A stretch of 64,000 nucleotides of DNA from Bacteroidota bacterium. Its GTDB lineage: Bacteria; Bacteroidota; Bacteroidia; Bacteroidales; Cfx3-03. Made by a program: the position numbers and the translations under genes. This document shows, one piece after another, positions 9,107-18,974 of this stretch; the stretch's first letter is position 1; every line of letters starts with the position of its first letter. The stretch is taken from positions 3,851,180-3,915,179 of the forward strand of contig JACAUB010000001.1 in the NCBI GenBank assembly GCA_013390605.1, given 5' to 3'. Below the pieces are notes generated by a model, which saw only the letters and a program-made list of their open reading frames with translations, had not been told where the DNA came from and did no database searches.

Positions 9107-10087
9107 ATGAGAAAATTCAAAAATTATCTGAGCGGAACATTATTTATTGTTTTACTACATATATGTCCCCTCACAAATGGGCAGTCTTTAGTTTCAAAAA
9201 ACATTGGTATAAAACCAGTAAGCACACATGAAAAATCTTTAGATTTTTTTATCGTAAGCGACTGGGGTAGAAATGGTTTTATCAACCAACAAGATGTAGC
9301 AGACCAAATGGTAAAGAGTGCCGAAAATATCGAACCAAAATTTATTATCTCATGTGGCGACAATTTTCAGGTTAATGGTGTAAACTCAACACAGGATCCT
9401 TTATGGATGAGTAGCTTTGAGAATATATATAAACACCCTTCTCTGCATGTAGATTGGTATCCTGTTTTTGGGAACCATGATTATAAAGGAAATACTCAAG
9501 CTGAGATTGATTATTCAAAGATAAGTCGACGTTGGAGAATGGAATCACATTACTATACTTTTGTAAAAAAGCTTAATGATTCCATTTCCGCACGTTTCAT
9601 TTTTCTTGACACACCACCTTTAGTTTCCGAATATTATAATAAGGAGGGCTATCCTGATATTATAAAACAAGATTCTGCTAAACAAATGGAATGGCTAAAA
9701 AATGTTTTAGCAAACTCAAAAGAACAATGTAAGCTGGTCTTTGGTCATCATCCAGTCTATTCTGCAAGTTCAAAACATGGTGACACAAAGGATCTTATTC
9801 AAAAGTTAAAACCCCTCTTCGAGAAATATAATGTAAATGCTTATTTTTGTGGTCATGACCATGATTTGCAACATTTAAAAGAAGGAAAAGATAAAGTAGA
9901 TTATTTTGTAGTTGGTGCAGGTAGCGAAATACGACCTAACGGCACAAATAGCATGTCTCTTTTCAGTAAATCTGTTCCAGGTTTCTCCATTATATCTCTA
10001 TATGCCGATAGATTTCAGGTGCGTTTTATTGATAAAAATGGTAATACGGTTTACCAAACAAGTAGTAGGTATCAGTTCAAAAAATAA
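9107..10087 (+). CDS. Secreted metallophosphoesterase, acid-phosphatase-like
   Basis: A 326-residue calcineurin-like phosphoesterase of the purple (tartrate-resistant) acid phosphatase type. A signal peptide (about residues 1-26, ending NGQS) sends it to the periplasm or outside. The metal-binding motifs appear in family order: SDWG, SCGDNF, FGNHDYKG, GHHPVYS and CGHDHDLQHL, supplying the Asp, Asn and His ligands of a two-metal centre. The length fits the family. Expected reaction: release of inorganic phosphate from phosphomonoesters. It sits 82 bases after the lipoprotein gene, behind a stem-loop. With the TonB receptor it would form a phosphate-scavenging unit, consistent with the polyphosphate and Pst genes further on. 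Confidence 0.88.
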   Translation: MRKFKNYLSGTLFIVLLHICPLTNGQSLVSKNIGIKPVSTHEKSLDFFIVSDWGRNGFINQQDVADQMVKSAENIEPKFIISCGDNFQVNGVNSTQDPLWMSSFENIYKHPSLHVDWYPVFGNHDYKGNTQAEIDYSKISRRWRMESHYYTFVKKLNDSISARFIFLDTPPLVSEYYNKEGYPDIIKQDSAKQMEWLKNVLANSKEQCKLVFGHHPVYSASSKHGDTKDLIQKLKPLFEKYNVNAYFCGHDHDLQHLKEGKDKVDYFVVGAGSEIRPNGTNSMSLFSKSVPGFSIISLYADRFQVRFIDKNGNTVYQTSSRYQFKK

Positions 10088-10156
10088 ATATTATCGCTTT
10101 CTGAAGAATTAAAGTCAGATTAGTTTTTTTCCGGGAATAAATAAAATGATCTTATC

Positions 10157-10192
10157 AGAAAGGGGAAGAATTGTCGAATTCTTCCCCTTTCT
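10157..10192. terminator. Intrinsic terminator after the phosphoesterase gene
   Basis: A perfect 16-base stem (agaaaggggaagaatt with its complement) around the 4-base loop gtcg. It lies 70 bases after the phosphoesterase stop and separates that unit from glyA. The T-run after it is short. Confidence 0.8.
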
Positions 10193-10261
10193 ATATTCTC
10201 AATGAGAATAAGCTCCAAAAACCATACTTTTACTTTGGTAAATTGCTTTTAAAATTATGTT

Positions 10262-10269
10262 TACCTTTG
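10262..10269 (+). promoter_or_regulatory. Candidate -7 element (TACCTTTG) for glyA
   Basis: TACCTTTG matches the Bacteroidota primary-sigma -7 consensus TAnnTTTG and would give a leader of about 50 bases before glyA. A TTTG is present at 10234-10237, but its spacing of 24 bases is longer than usual for the -33 element. Confidence 0.4.
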
Positions 10270-10324
10270 CATTATCCAACAGATGGATTTTTAATATCGA
10301 TCAACGCGAGTAAACTTTCATTCG

Positions 10325-11605
10325 ATGAAAAAAGATAAAATTATCTTCTCTCTTATAAAAGAAGAAGAAGAACGGCAGATGACAGGCATCGAACTCATTG
10401 CCTCTGAAAACTTTGTGAGCGACCAGGTGATGAAAGCCATGGGCTCCGTTTTAACCAACAAATATGCTGAAGGATATCCTGGCCGCCGTTATTATGGTGG
10501 CTGCCAGATTGTAGATCAGACAGAACAAATTGCCATTGACCGTGCAAAAGCATTATACAATGCTGAGTATGCCAACGTTCAGCCTCACTCAGGTGCTCAG
10601 GCAAACATGGCTGTTTTGATGACTGTTTTGAAACCCGGTGATACTTTTATGGGCCTCGATCTGGCGCATGGTGGTCACCTTTCTCACGGTTCTCCTGTTA
10701 ACTCTTCGGGTATCCTCTACCATCCGGTAGCATATACTGTTGAAGAGGCTACTGGTTTGATTAACTATGATATCATGGAAGAAGTTGCACTTCGTGAACA
10801 TCCAAAGCTTATCATTGCCGGTGCTTCAGCTTATTCACGCGACTGGGATTACAAACGCATGCGGGAGATTGCTGATAAAATTGGCGCATTACTGATGGCT
10901 GATATTGCACATCCAGCAGGCTTAATTGCTCGTGGCTTACTAAACGACCCAATTCCTCATTGTCATTTTGTTACCACAACTACCCATAAAACATTACGTG
11001 GACCCAGAGGTGGTATGATTCTGATTGGAAAAGACTTTGAAAACCCATGGGGTCTAAAGACACCAAAGGGTGAAGTAAAGATGATGTCGCAACTGATCGA
11101 CTCTGCTGTATTCCCAGGTATCCAGGGTGGTCCGCTTGAGCATGTTATTGCTGCAAAGGCAGTAGCTTTTGGAGAAGCTCTATCTGATGAGTACATGGAA
11201 TATGTACTTCAAGTTAAGAAAAATGCTACCGCAATGGCAGAAGCATTCATGAAGAAGGGTTACAAAATTATCTCTGATGGTACAGATAACCACCTGATGT
11301 TGATCGATCTTCGAACTAAATTTCCTGATATTACAGGGAAACAAGTAGAAAACACATTGGTAAAAGCTGATATAACGATCAATAAAAATATGGTTCCGTT
11401 CGATAGCCGCTCTCCGTTTACCACTTCAGGTTTTCGTGTAGGCACTTCTGCTATTACCACGCGTGGACTGAAAAAGAAACATATGCCAATTATTGTTGAT
11501 CTGATTGACGAAGTTATTTCTAATATCAACGATGAAGCTGTGATTGAAGCAGTAAAACTCAAGGTCAACGATTTAATGTCTGAATTTCCATTATTCGCAT
11601 GGTAA
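10325..11605 (+). CDS. glyA: Serine hydroxymethyltransferase
   Basis: A 426-residue PLP enzyme interconverting serine and glycine with transfer of the one-carbon unit to tetrahydrofolate, in the cytoplasm. Family landmarks are all present: [17 protein letters not shown] near the N-terminus, the [11 protein letters not shown] segment, HAGGHLSHG-like [12 protein letters not shown], and the PLP-binding Lys222 in [13 protein letters not shown]. The C-terminus ([19 protein letters not shown]) is also typical. The length is normal. It has its own candidate promoter and its own terminator, so it is a single-gene unit with no functional tie to its neighbours that I can see. Confidence 0.98.
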   Translation: MKKDKIIFSLIKEEEERQMTGIELIASENFVSDQVMKAMGSVLTNKYAEGYPGRRYYGGCQIVDQTEQIAIDRAKALYNAEYANVQPHSGAQANMAVLMTVLKPGDTFMGLDLAHGGHLSHGSPVNSSGILYHPVAYTVEEATGLINYDIMEEVALREHPKLIIAGASAYSRDWDYKRMREIADKIGALLMADIAHPAGLIARGLLNDPIPHCHFVTTTTHKTLRGPRGGMILIGKDFENPWGLKTPKGEVKMMSQLIDSAVFPGIQGGPLEHVIAAKAVAFGEALSDEYMEYVLQVKKNATAMAEAFMKKGYKIISDGTDNHLMLIDLRTKFPDITGKQVENTLVKADITINKNMVPFDSRSPFTTSGFRVGTSAITTRGLKKKHMPIIVDLIDEVISNINDEAVIEAVKLKVNDLMSEFPLFAW

Positions 11606-11627
11606 TTCATCATTCCAGCCTATTAGA

Positions 11628-11662
11628 AAGAACCGTAGCCTTGTGTTACGGTTCTTTTTTTA
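11628..11662 (+). terminator. Intrinsic terminator of glyA
   Basis: Stem aagaaccgta (11628-11637) with tacggttctt (11647-11656), a 9-base loop, and a run of T to 11660. It lies just after the glyA stop and is a classic rho-independent terminator. Confidence 0.9.
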
Positions 11663-11779
11663 TTATATTTGTAGTATAGCTATGTAAACTTTTAAAACTT
11701 AGAGTTTAAATAATTGTTATGTTTTTGTGAATGATCTAAATATTGAAACCAGATTGTTAATTTTGATACAAATTAGGCC

Positions 11780-12289
11780 ATGAAAACAATTTATTTAGTA
11801 AGGCATGCAAAAGCTGCATTGGGTAATCCGAATAATTCGGATATGGAAAGACCTCTGCTTGAAAAAGGGTTGAAAAGGACCAAACGTATCATTGATTTTC
11901 TGCATTCAAAAATGACTTCAGTAGATTTGATCATTAGTAGTCCCGCGATAAGAGCTTTAGAGACGGCTAAGGTTTTGGCTTATGCACTTAACTACCCAAT
12001 TGAAGAGATTAAACAAGAACGAGCTATTTATTTTGGTGATGCTGATAAAATTGGAGATCAGTTTTACGATATTTCACCATCTATTAATTATCTGATGGTA
12101 GTGGGGCATAATCCAGCGATCACCAATTTTGCAAATATGTTTTTAACACAACCTATTGATTATCTTCCTACCTCTGGAGTAGTATGTATTGAGCTGGATA
12201 CAGATAGTTGGGATCATATTTTGACTGCAAAACATACCATTAAATTTTTGGTGACCCCTAAAATGCTTAAAAACCACATTGAGGAATAA
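11780..12289 (+). CDS. sixA: SixA-type phosphohistidine phosphatase
   Basis: A 169-residue histidine-phosphatase-superfamily protein without a signal peptide. The catalytic motif LVRHAKA puts the nucleophile at His9; a further Arg is in SPAIRALETA and the second His in VVGHNPAITNF. The size and the short insertless core are those of SixA, which removes phosphate from phosphohistidine. It is followed 43 bases later by ppk1, whose reaction runs through a phosphohistidine intermediate, and then by ppx. A role in polyphosphate control is therefore plausible, but it is inferred only from position and chemistry. Confidence 0.85.
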   Translation: MKTIYLVRHAKAALGNPNNSDMERPLLEKGLKRTKRIIDFLHSKMTSVDLIISSPAIRALETAKVLAYALNYPIEEIKQERAIYFGDADKIGDQFYDISPSINYLMVVGHNPAITNFANMFLTQPIDYLPTSGVVCIELDTDSWDHILTAKHTIKFLVTPKMLKNHIEE

Positions 12290-12332
12290 ATCTCACCGGT
12301 AGCAAAACAAATAAAATAAACGTAATCTATTC

Positions 12333-14414
12333 ATGGTAAAGAAGAAACTAAAACCACTTGTTCAACATATTAATCGAGAAATCAGTTGGTTATTCTTTAA
12401 CGAGAGAGTACTTCAGGAAGCAGAAGACGAAACAAATCCGCTAATAGAGCGTATGAAGTTTTTAGGTATCTATTCTAATAATCTAGATGAATTTTTCCGC
12501 GTTCGCGTGGCTACCATTAATAGAATGGTAGCACTAAAGAAAAGCGAAAGCATCATGAGTTATAGTCCACCAAAACTCTTAAAACGTATTGCTGAAATTG
12601 ATGCCAAACAGGAGAAACAGTTTGCGGCCTGCTATGTAAATATTGTTAATACATTAGCTGAACAGAATATTTTTATCGTCAATGAAAAGAGCCTCACCCC
12701 CACTCAGGGTGGTTTTGTAAGAAACTATTTCAGAGAGCACATTCGTCCGGTCATTTTTCCGATGATGCTCGATGCATTAAAAGATCCCAATACACTTCAG
12801 GACGACAGCATCTATCTTACTGTTGTTTTGGAAGATAGCACCGGAAAGACCAAAGAACATCTTGCACTAATAAGAGTACCTACCCAAAACGTTCCTCGTT
12901 TTCTGATATTACCACCATCAGACGACAAAAAATATATTATACTCGTTGATGATGTGATACGGTATTGTCTGGTTGATGTCTTTTCCATCTTTGGGTACGA
13001 TACATTTAATGCCTACACCATTAAGTTCACAAGAGACGCTGAGCTCGAACTCGATAATGATGTATCAAAGAGCTTCCTAGAGATTATTTCGCAAAGTTTA
13101 AAACAGCGGAAGGCTGGGTTACCGGTTCGTTTTATTTATGACAATACGATGCCATCATCAGCTTTGGCTAAGATTAAGCGGAAACTTAAAATATCAAAGG
13201 CCGATACGGTTACATTAGGAGGTCGTTATCATAACTTTAAAGACTTTATGCGCTTTCCTAATATTGGAGGCAAAGAACTTGAATACGAACCACTGCCGCC
13301 ATTGCCACATCCCCATCTTCCCGGAAATACCAGTCTTTTCACGGTGATTAAACAGCGTGATGTTTTGTTACATTATCCCTATCAGTCGTTTCAATATATT
13401 ATTGACCTGCTTCGTGAAGCTTCGATAGATCCAAAGGTAAAGTCGATCTATACTACCATCTATAGAGTAGCACGTAATTCAAGTGTTATGAATGCCCTGA
13501 TCAACGCTGCTCGCAATGGCAAAGACGTTACGGTATTTATGGAGCTGCAGGCACGTTTTGACGAAGAAACGAATATCTACTGGACCACACGTTTACAAGA
13601 ACAGGGGGTTAAAATTGTACATAGCATACCGGGGTTCAAGGTTCATTCAAAACTATTACTTATTGGTCGCTTTGAAAATAAGCGAATGGAGTATTATGCC
13701 AATGTAGCGACCGGAAACTTTAATGAAGATACTGCTCGCGTATATACCGATGATAGTTTGCTAACTTCAAACCCGGCAATTACAATTGAAGTATTGAAGA
13801 TATTCGAACTCTTTAGCGCCAACTTCAAGATCCCCAAGTTCAATACGCTGGTTGTGGCTCCTTTCGACATGAAAAATGTATTTATAAAACTGCTGAATAC
13901 GGAAATAAAGAATGCAAAGTCGGGGAAAGATGCATGGGCTTTTTTTAAGTTAAATAATTTAACAGAAGAAACCATCGTTAAAAAGATACTGGAAGCTGGA
14001 GATGCTGGTGTTCAGATTCGATTGATAGTAAGAGGAAGTTGTGTTATTGCTCCCGACCAACCTGGCGTTTCTAAAAACATTAAACTTATCAGTATTGTAG
14101 ATCGTTTTCTGGAACATAGCCGTGTTTTCATATTCTGCAACGACAAAAAAGAAAAATATTATATCTCGTCAGCCGATTGGATGAGTCGCAACTTTGAACA
14201 CCGGATTGAGGTGGCTGTGCCCATTTTGGATCCAACACTTAAAAGAGAGTTGCGCGATATGCTCGAAATACAATGGAGCGACAATACAAAAGCCCGGTTG
14301 ATTAGTTATTCTCTCCCTAATCAATATCGCCGCAACGATGCACAACATAAAATAAGGTCACAGGTCGAGATCTATAATTACCTGAAAAACAAGTTAACAG
14401 AACCTAATAGCTAA
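12333..14414 (+). CDS. ppk1: Polyphosphate kinase 1
   Basis: A 693-residue enzyme that reversibly moves the terminal phosphate of ATP onto polyphosphate. The four PPK1 parts are visible: the N-domain (NREISWLFFNERVLQEAED, FLGIYSNNLDEFFRVRVA), a head domain, and two phospholipase-D-like C domains. The autophosphorylated His is His438 in KVHSKLLLIGR; the second conserved His lies in MSRNFEHRIEVAVPI, and the YANVATGNFNEDTARVYTD signature lies between. The length is normal. It sits between sixA and ppx with only 2 bases before ppx, so kinase and exopolyphosphatase are co-expressed. Confidence 0.97.
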   Translation: MVKKKLKPLVQHINREISWLFFNERVLQEAEDETNPLIERMKFLGIYSNNLDEFFRVRVATINRMVALKKSESIMSYSPPKLLKRIAEIDAKQEKQFAACYVNIVNTLAEQNIFIVNEKSLTPTQGGFVRNYFREHIRPVIFPMMLDALKDPNTLQDDSIYLTVVLEDSTGKTKEHLALIRVPTQNVPRFLILPPSDDKKYIILVDDVIRYCLVDVFSIFGYDTFNAYTIKFTRDAELELDNDVSKSFLEIISQSLKQRKAGLPVRFIYDNTMPSSALAKIKRKLKISKADTVTLGGRYHNFKDFMRFPNIGGKELEYEPLPPLPHPHLPGNTSLFTVIKQRDVLLHYPYQSFQYIIDLLREASIDPKVKSIYTTIYRVARNSSVMNALINAARNGKDVTVFMELQARFDEETNIYWTTRLQEQGVKIVHSIPGFKVHSKLLLIGRFENKRMEYYANVATGNFNEDTARVYTDDSLLTSNPAITIEVLKIFELFSANFKIPKFNTLVVAPFDMKNVFIKLLNTEIKNAKSGKDAWAFFKLNNLTEETIVKKILEAGDAGVQIRLIVRGSCVIAPDQPGVSKNIKLISIVDRFLEHSRVFIFCNDKKEKYYISSADWMSRNFEHRIEVAVPILDPTLKRELRDMLEIQWSDNTKARLISYSLPNQYRRNDAQHKIRSQVEIYNYLKNKLTEPNS

Positions 14415-14416
14415 TT

Positions 14417-15328
14417 ATGCTTTTATCATCAGTCGATATCGGCTCCAATGCAGTAAGATTACTGCTGGCCAACGTTTATGAAAAAGATGGACATTCTGTA
14501 GCCGATAAAGCTAGCCTTATTCGTGTTCCAATCCGTCTGGGGATGGATGTATTCAATTCAGGTCGTATCTCGGACGAACGTATTGGGCTTTTGCTCAAGA
14601 CGATGAGTGCATTTGGCAATCTACTCGATGTATATCAACCAGCTGCAGTAAAAATGTGTGCTACTGCGGCAATGCGCGAAGCTGAAAATGGCAAAGATAT
14701 TGCAAAGCTGATTAAAGAAGAGACGAATCTTAATATAAAGATTATTGATGGGTTAACCGAAGCCCGCATCATCAGTCAGTATAACAGTATGCTGATGCTT
14801 CCTGAAGGTGATAGATCGTTATTTGTTGACGTAGGTGGTGGATCAACTGAAATTTCAGTATTAGAAAATCATAAAATGCTGGCTTCCGGGTCGTTTAAAA
14901 TTGGCACTATCCGTTTACTTTGCGATAAGATTGATAATAATGAATGGAATCGTTTAAAAAGCTGGCTATTATCAGTCAAGTCGACTCGAACTGGTATGAT
15001 TTGCATGGGATCAGGAGGCAATATCAATAAAATAACCAAGCTCTTTGGAAGCTATAAAAAAGATTTTATAAGCTTTAAAGATCTCCAGAAAGCTTATAAA
15101 CAAATGGATAAACTTACAATAGATGAACGCATTACGCAGTTAGGATTACGTCCGGACCGTGCTGATGTTATTGTTCCTGCAGCAAAGATATTTCTCTATA
15201 TCATGGATTGGGCAGGTATTGATAAGGTTATCGCACCTAAGTTAGGACTAGCCGATGGATTGGTACTTGAGATGTATAATGAGATAAAGAAAAAAGTGGT
15301 AGCGGAAAGTTCAACGGAATACAGGTAG
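14417..15328 (+). CDS. ppx: Exopolyphosphatase / Ppx-GppA family
   Basis: A 303-residue actin-fold phosphatase (sugar kinase/Hsp70 superfamily). It shows phosphate-1 motif SVDIGSNAVRLLLA at the N-terminus, CATAAMREAENG, the DGLTEARII segment, and the VDVGGGSTEISVLE phosphate-2 motif near residue 140, then MGSGGNINKITKLFG. It is the short form without the C-terminal HD domain of E. coli Ppx. It would hydrolyse phosphate from polyphosphate ends, or pppGpp. Start and ppk1 stop are 2 bases apart. A strong shared terminator follows directly. Confidence 0.93.
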   Translation: MLLSSVDIGSNAVRLLLANVYEKDGHSVADKASLIRVPIRLGMDVFNSGRISDERIGLLLKTMSAFGNLLDVYQPAAVKMCATAAMREAENGKDIAKLIKEETNLNIKIIDGLTEARIISQYNSMLMLPEGDRSLFVDVGGGSTEISVLENHKMLASGSFKIGTIRLLCDKIDNNEWNRLKSWLLSVKSTRTGMICMGSGGNINKITKLFGSYKKDFISFKDLQKAYKQMDKLTIDERITQLGLRPDRADVIVPAAKIFLYIMDWAGIDKVIAPKLGLADGLVLEMYNEIKKKVVAESSTEYR

Positions 15329-15330
15329 AT

Positions 15331-15382
15331 TAATCTAAAAGCAAAAAAGCAAGTCAAGACTTGCCTTTTTGCTTTTAGATTA
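15331..15382. terminator. Bidirectional terminator between ppx and phoU
   Basis: A near-perfect 25-base stem (15331-15355 with 15358-15382) around a 2-base loop, starting 2 bases after the ppx stop and ending 2 bases before the phoU stop. It serves both converging operons. Confidence 0.92.
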
Positions 15383-15384
15383 GA

Positions 15385-16056
15385 TTATTTCTTTGCAGCT
15401 TTATTGTGTTTCAATACCTTAGCATCAATATAAAAAACAATCTCTTCGGCTATGTTATTGCTATGATCACCCATACGTTCTATTTTGCGGATGATACTAT
15501 GAATACTTAATGCTTCGTCAATCTCTTCAGTATGCTTCAAAATATAATCACCAATTATATCATTCGATTCCTTGGTAATCTCATCAAGAAGTGTATCCTT
15601 TGAAAAAATAGACATGGCCATTCTAGAGTTCTCGTTCTCAAGTGCGGTCTTGGCATCATTCAACATGGCGTAAGCATTTGCCAATAATTCTTCAACTTTA
15701 GATGCTTTGATCAACTCAGGGTTAATGGTAGTATGATTTGATTTAACCACAAACTTTGCAATACCTTTAGCAAAATCGGCAATACGCTCCAGGTTTGTAA
15801 CAATACGAATAATCGCCAACGTCAGTCGTAAATCAGAAGCCACCGGATTATATAAAGCGATAATATTTTCGCAATCGCGATCGAGTTTTAACTCATAAAC
15901 ATCTACCATTTTTTCTCTGAAGAGAATCTCTGAAGCTGCATCTTTATCAAAGCTGATTAATGCCTCAGACGATGCCTTAACCTGAGAAAGTACCAAAGCC
16001 CACATTTCATTGAGCTCTATTTTTAGATTGTTTAACTCGGTTTCCAGATGTGTCAT
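15385..16056 (-). CDS. phoU: Phosphate-transport regulator PhoU
   Basis: A 223-residue all-helical protein made of two PhoU three-helix bundles. Metal-site motifs of the family are present: LRLTLAIIRIVTNLERIADFAKGI in the first half and SIHSIIRKIERMGDHSNNIAEEIVFY in the second. PhoU damps Pst uptake and signalling when phosphate is plentiful, through PstB and a PhoR-like kinase. It is the last gene of the pst operon, 73 bases after pstB. No PhoR/PhoB pair is adjacent. Confidence 0.96.
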   Translation of the reverse strand: MTHLETELNNLKIELNEMWALVLSQVKASSEALISFDKDAASEILFREKMVDVYELKLDRDCENIIALYNPVASDLRLTLAIIRIVTNLERIADFAKGIAKFVVKSNHTTINPELIKASKVEELLANAYAMLNDAKTALENENSRMAMSIFSKDTLLDEITKESNDIIGDYILKHTEEIDEALSIHSIIRKIERMGDHSNNIAEEIVFYIDAKVLKHNKAAKK

Positions 16057-16129
16057 TTTGTTTATTTATTTGAAAAATAAAATGAATGTAAACTGTAAAA
16101 TAGGTGAATTTAAATTGAAGAATCCAATC

Positions 16130-16882
16130 TCAACCAAAACGACCGGTGATATAATTTTCGGTTTGGTGTTTCTTAGGACTGGTAAAGATATCAGCCGTTC
16201 CTCCATATTCAACCAATTCACCCAAATAAAAGAATCCGGTAAAATCGCTTACACGACCTGCCTGCTGCATATTGTGTGTAACAATAACGATAGTATAATC
16301 TTTCTTCAATTCGTGAATCAATTCTTCGATTTTTGCGGTAGAGATAGGATCGAGTGCAGAGGCAGGCTCATCCATCAAAACAACTGAAGGAGAGATAGCC
16401 AAAGCACGGGCGATACAAAGACGCTGTTGCTGTCCACCAGAGAGTTCGAAAGCTGATTTATGCAGTTTATCTTGCACCTCGTCCCATAAGGCAGCGTGCT
16501 TTAATGAACGAACAACAGTCTCTTCAACAATATGCTTATCGTTAATTCCATTCACACGTAATCCATAAGCTACATTTTCGAAAACACTCTTTGGAAAAGG
16601 ATTAGGCTTTTGAAAAACCATCCCTACCTTTATTCTTAACTCATCAACATTAATGCCTTTACGATAGATATCTTCTCCATCTATCATGATTTGACCTGTA
16701 ATTTTAATATTATCAATCAAATCGTTCATTCGGTTTAATAACCTCAGATAAGTAGATTTACCACAACCCGAAGGACCGATGAGGGCTGTAACGGTATTCT
16801 CTTCCATTTGCATATCAATCCCTTTTAGCGCATGGAAATCGCCATAAAACAGGTTAACGTCTTTCGTTTCTATTTTAGCCAT
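16130..16882 (-). CDS. pstB: Phosphate ABC transporter ATPase PstB
   Basis: A 250-residue ABC ATPase of the PstB family. Walker A is GPSGCGKST (about 36-44), the Q-loop is in [19 protein letters not shown] (PNPFP is diagnostic of PstB), the signature is [15 protein letters not shown], Walker B is [13 protein letters not shown], and the H-loop is VTHNM. It drives phosphate import through PstC/PstA at the inner face of the cytoplasmic membrane. It starts 1 base after the pstA stop, so translation is coupled. Confidence 0.98.
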   Translation of the reverse strand: MAKIETKDVNLFYGDFHALKGIDMQMEENTVTALIGPSGCGKSTYLRLLNRMNDLIDNIKITGQIMIDGEDIYRKGINVDELRIKVGMVFQKPNPFPKSVFENVAYGLRVNGINDKHIVEETVVRSLKHAALWDEVQDKLHKSAFELSGGQQQRLCIARALAISPSVVLMDEPASALDPISTAKIEELIHELKKDYTIVIVTHNMQQAGRVSDFTGFFYLGELVEYGGTADIFTSPKKHQTENYITGRFG

Positions 16883-16883
16883 T

Positions 16884-17765
16884 TTAATTCATTTTTACTT
16901 TTTTGCCGAAATAGCGTCGTAACGCATTGGCTAATAAATTCATGATTAATACAATTGCAATTAACACCAATGCCGTTCCATAGGCAATAGGTCGTGTTTT
17001 ATCGATATCCGTACCGCTTGTGGCCAACACATAAAGGTGGTAGGGTAAAGCCATAACCTGATCTTTCACACTGGTTGGAAGCTTGGTAGTGAAATAGGCT
17101 ACAATAAAGAGGATAGGTGCAACCTCACCGGATACACGGCCAATTGAAAGGATCAACCCTGTGATAATATTTGGATAGGATATGGGAAGCACAACTCTGT
17201 GTATGGTTTGAATTTTTGTAGCACCGAGTGCATAACTTCCGTGACGGAATGAGTTATCAACCGACTTCAGCGCTTCTTCGGTAGTACGAATAACGACAGG
17301 AAGTGTAAGAATTCCCAGTGTCAAAGAACCCGCTATAATGGAGTCGCCCATTCCACAGGTAATTACAAAAAATGAAACACCAAACAGACCAAAAACAATA
17401 CTTGGAATTCCGGCAAGGTTGTTCGTCATCATCCGGATAAAACGAACAAGCGGGCCATTCTTAGCATACTCATTCATATAAATACCGGCCAAAACGCCTA
17501 TTGGAAAACTAAATAGAATACTACCTCCCACTAAACAGAAGGTGCCGATTATCGCTGGCAATATACCTCCTCCCGTCATTCCATTTGTAGGCATGGTTGT
17601 AAGGAATTTCCAGCTAATAGCCGATCCACCTTTGATTACAATGAACCCAAGAATCACAAATAGAATAGCGACAACCAAAAAACTTAACGCCCGAAATATC
17701 CCAAAGGCAAACATTTCGCTTCTGCGTTTACTCCGAGCAATCTTTTCATTAACATTTAAGCTCAT
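16884..17765 (-). CDS. pstA: Phosphate ABC transporter permease PstA
   Basis: A 293-residue inner-membrane permease with six predicted helices. The family EAA-type loop is visible as [33 protein letters not shown] (coupling helix to PstB), and [23 protein letters not shown] is the conserved PstA core. It pairs with PstC to form the channel. The length is normal. It is separated from pstC by 6 bases and from pstB by 1. Confidence 0.97.
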   Translation of the reverse strand: MSLNVNEKIARSKRRSEMFAFGIFRALSFLVVAILFVILGFIVIKGGSAISWKFLTTMPTNGMTGGGILPAIIGTFCLVGGSILFSFPIGVLAGIYMNEYAKNGPLVRFIRMMTNNLAGIPSIVFGLFGVSFFVITCGMGDSIIAGSLTLGILTLPVVIRTTEEALKSVDNSFRHGSYALGATKIQTIHRVVLPISYPNIITGLILSIGRVSGEVAPILFIVAYFTTKLPTSVKDQVMALPYHLYVLATSGTDIDKTRPIAYGTALVLIAIVLIMNLLANALRRYFGKKVKMN

Positions 17766-17771
17766 AATAAT

Positions 17772-18974
17772 CTAGAATTTTCGTTTAGATGAAACGTATT
17801 CAACACCCAGGTTGACAAGTAGGGTAATGACAAACAACACACATCCTAATGTAAATAGTGCCTGATAATGAATACCACCTTGTGCCGATTCGCCTAATTC
17901 GGCAGCAATCGTCGCAGGGATAGTTCGAACAGGTTGTAGATAAGTATGTGGAATAACACCAGCATTTCCGGTGACCATTAATACCGCCATCGTTTCACCA
18001 ATAGCACGTCCGATTCCTAAAATGGCACCAGCAGTAATACCTGAAATTGAGTAGGGAATAATGATGCGATAGATAGTTTGCCAACGGGTGGCTCCTAAAG
18101 CTAAACTAGCCTCTTTCATAGCACGGGGTGTTGTGCGCATGGCATCTTCGGCAACAGTGATAATTGTTGGCAATGCCATAATACCCAAAACAATACTACC
18201 TGCCAAGGCAGTTTCACCAACCGGAAGATTAAAAGTTTGCTGAATAAGTGGCACAATAACTACCAACCCAAAAAAACCATAAATTACGGATGGAATACCT
18301 GAAAGCAATTCAATAACAGGTTTTAAGACACCTCTAAGACGAGGATCCGCAATTTCTGCTAAATAAATTGCAACACCTAAACCAAGAGGAAGCGCAATAA
18401 GAATAGCGCCAAAACTTACCCAAAGTGTACCAAGTATTAAAGGAAGAATTCCAAATTGAGCAGAGGGTACTGCTGTAGGGAACCACTCTTTGCCTAAGAA
18501 AAATTCTATCAAACTAAGATGTTCTTCAGGTAAAATCTTGCCTTTAAATCCCTTATCTATAAATTTTTTCTGCACATAAACAATGGCACCACTAAGACTA
18601 TCGGTAAGTTTAGAAACACAAGCGCCAACATTTTCCAAATTAGCACCAAGTTGCTCTTCGGTATAATAGGTAGAAAGGTCTTCCAATCTAACAATTATGA
18701 TGCTATCGTTCTTGCCACCTACTTGTTTCCAATTGGTAACCTCCTGGTCAAAAATGGCTTTTACCTTAGCTGCTTTAATTTTGTTTAGGGGATTCGATTT
18801 ATTTACTGCTAATACCATATCATCACCTAGCGTACTGCGGTTAAATAAACCGGCTCCTTCCTTAAAAAGGAATATAACGATAAGCAAAACAATGATGCTC
18901 GTAATACTCCCAGAAAGGGTTAATAGCCAATGAATCAGCTTCTCCCCGACATTTTTAATAAATTTTTTATTCAT
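17772..18974 (-). CDS. pstC: Phosphate permease PstC with a PstS-like periplasmic insert
   Basis: A 400-residue permease, about 90-110 residues longer than E. coli-type PstC. The first membrane helix is at about 18-37 and the permease core starts near residue 172 (GILPLILGTLWVSFGAILIA), with the coupling loop EDAMRTTPRAMKEASLALGA. The extra stretch (about 50-145) resembles the middle of PstS: VLAVNKSNPLNKIKAAKVKAI and NWKQVGG match VVVNPSNGVSELNREQLEGI and NWKQVGG of the PstS encoded here. Where PstS has its phosphate-binding SRETSSGT, the insert has RLEDLSTYY, so phosphate binding is probably lost. Long PstC proteins occur elsewhere in Bacteroidota as far as I recall. The insert may be a docking or gating module. 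Confidence 0.95.
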   Translation of the reverse strand: MNKKFIKNVGEKLIHWLLTLSGSITSIIVLLIVIFLFKEGAGLFNRSTLGDDMVLAVNKSNPLNKIKAAKVKAIFDQEVTNWKQVGGKNDSIIIVRLEDLSTYYTEEQLGANLENVGACVSKLTDSLSGAIVYVQKKFIDKGFKGKILPEEHLSLIEFFLGKEWFPTAVPSAQFGILPLILGTLWVSFGAILIALPLGLGVAIYLAEIADPRLRGVLKPVIELLSGIPSVIYGFFGLVVIVPLIQQTFNLPVGETALAGSIVLGIMALPTIITVAEDAMRTTPRAMKEASLALGATRWQTIYRIIIPYSISGITAGAILGIGRAIGETMAVLMVTGNAGVIPHTYLQPVRTIPATIAAELGESAQGGIHYQALFTLGCVLFVITLLVNLGVEYVSSKRKF

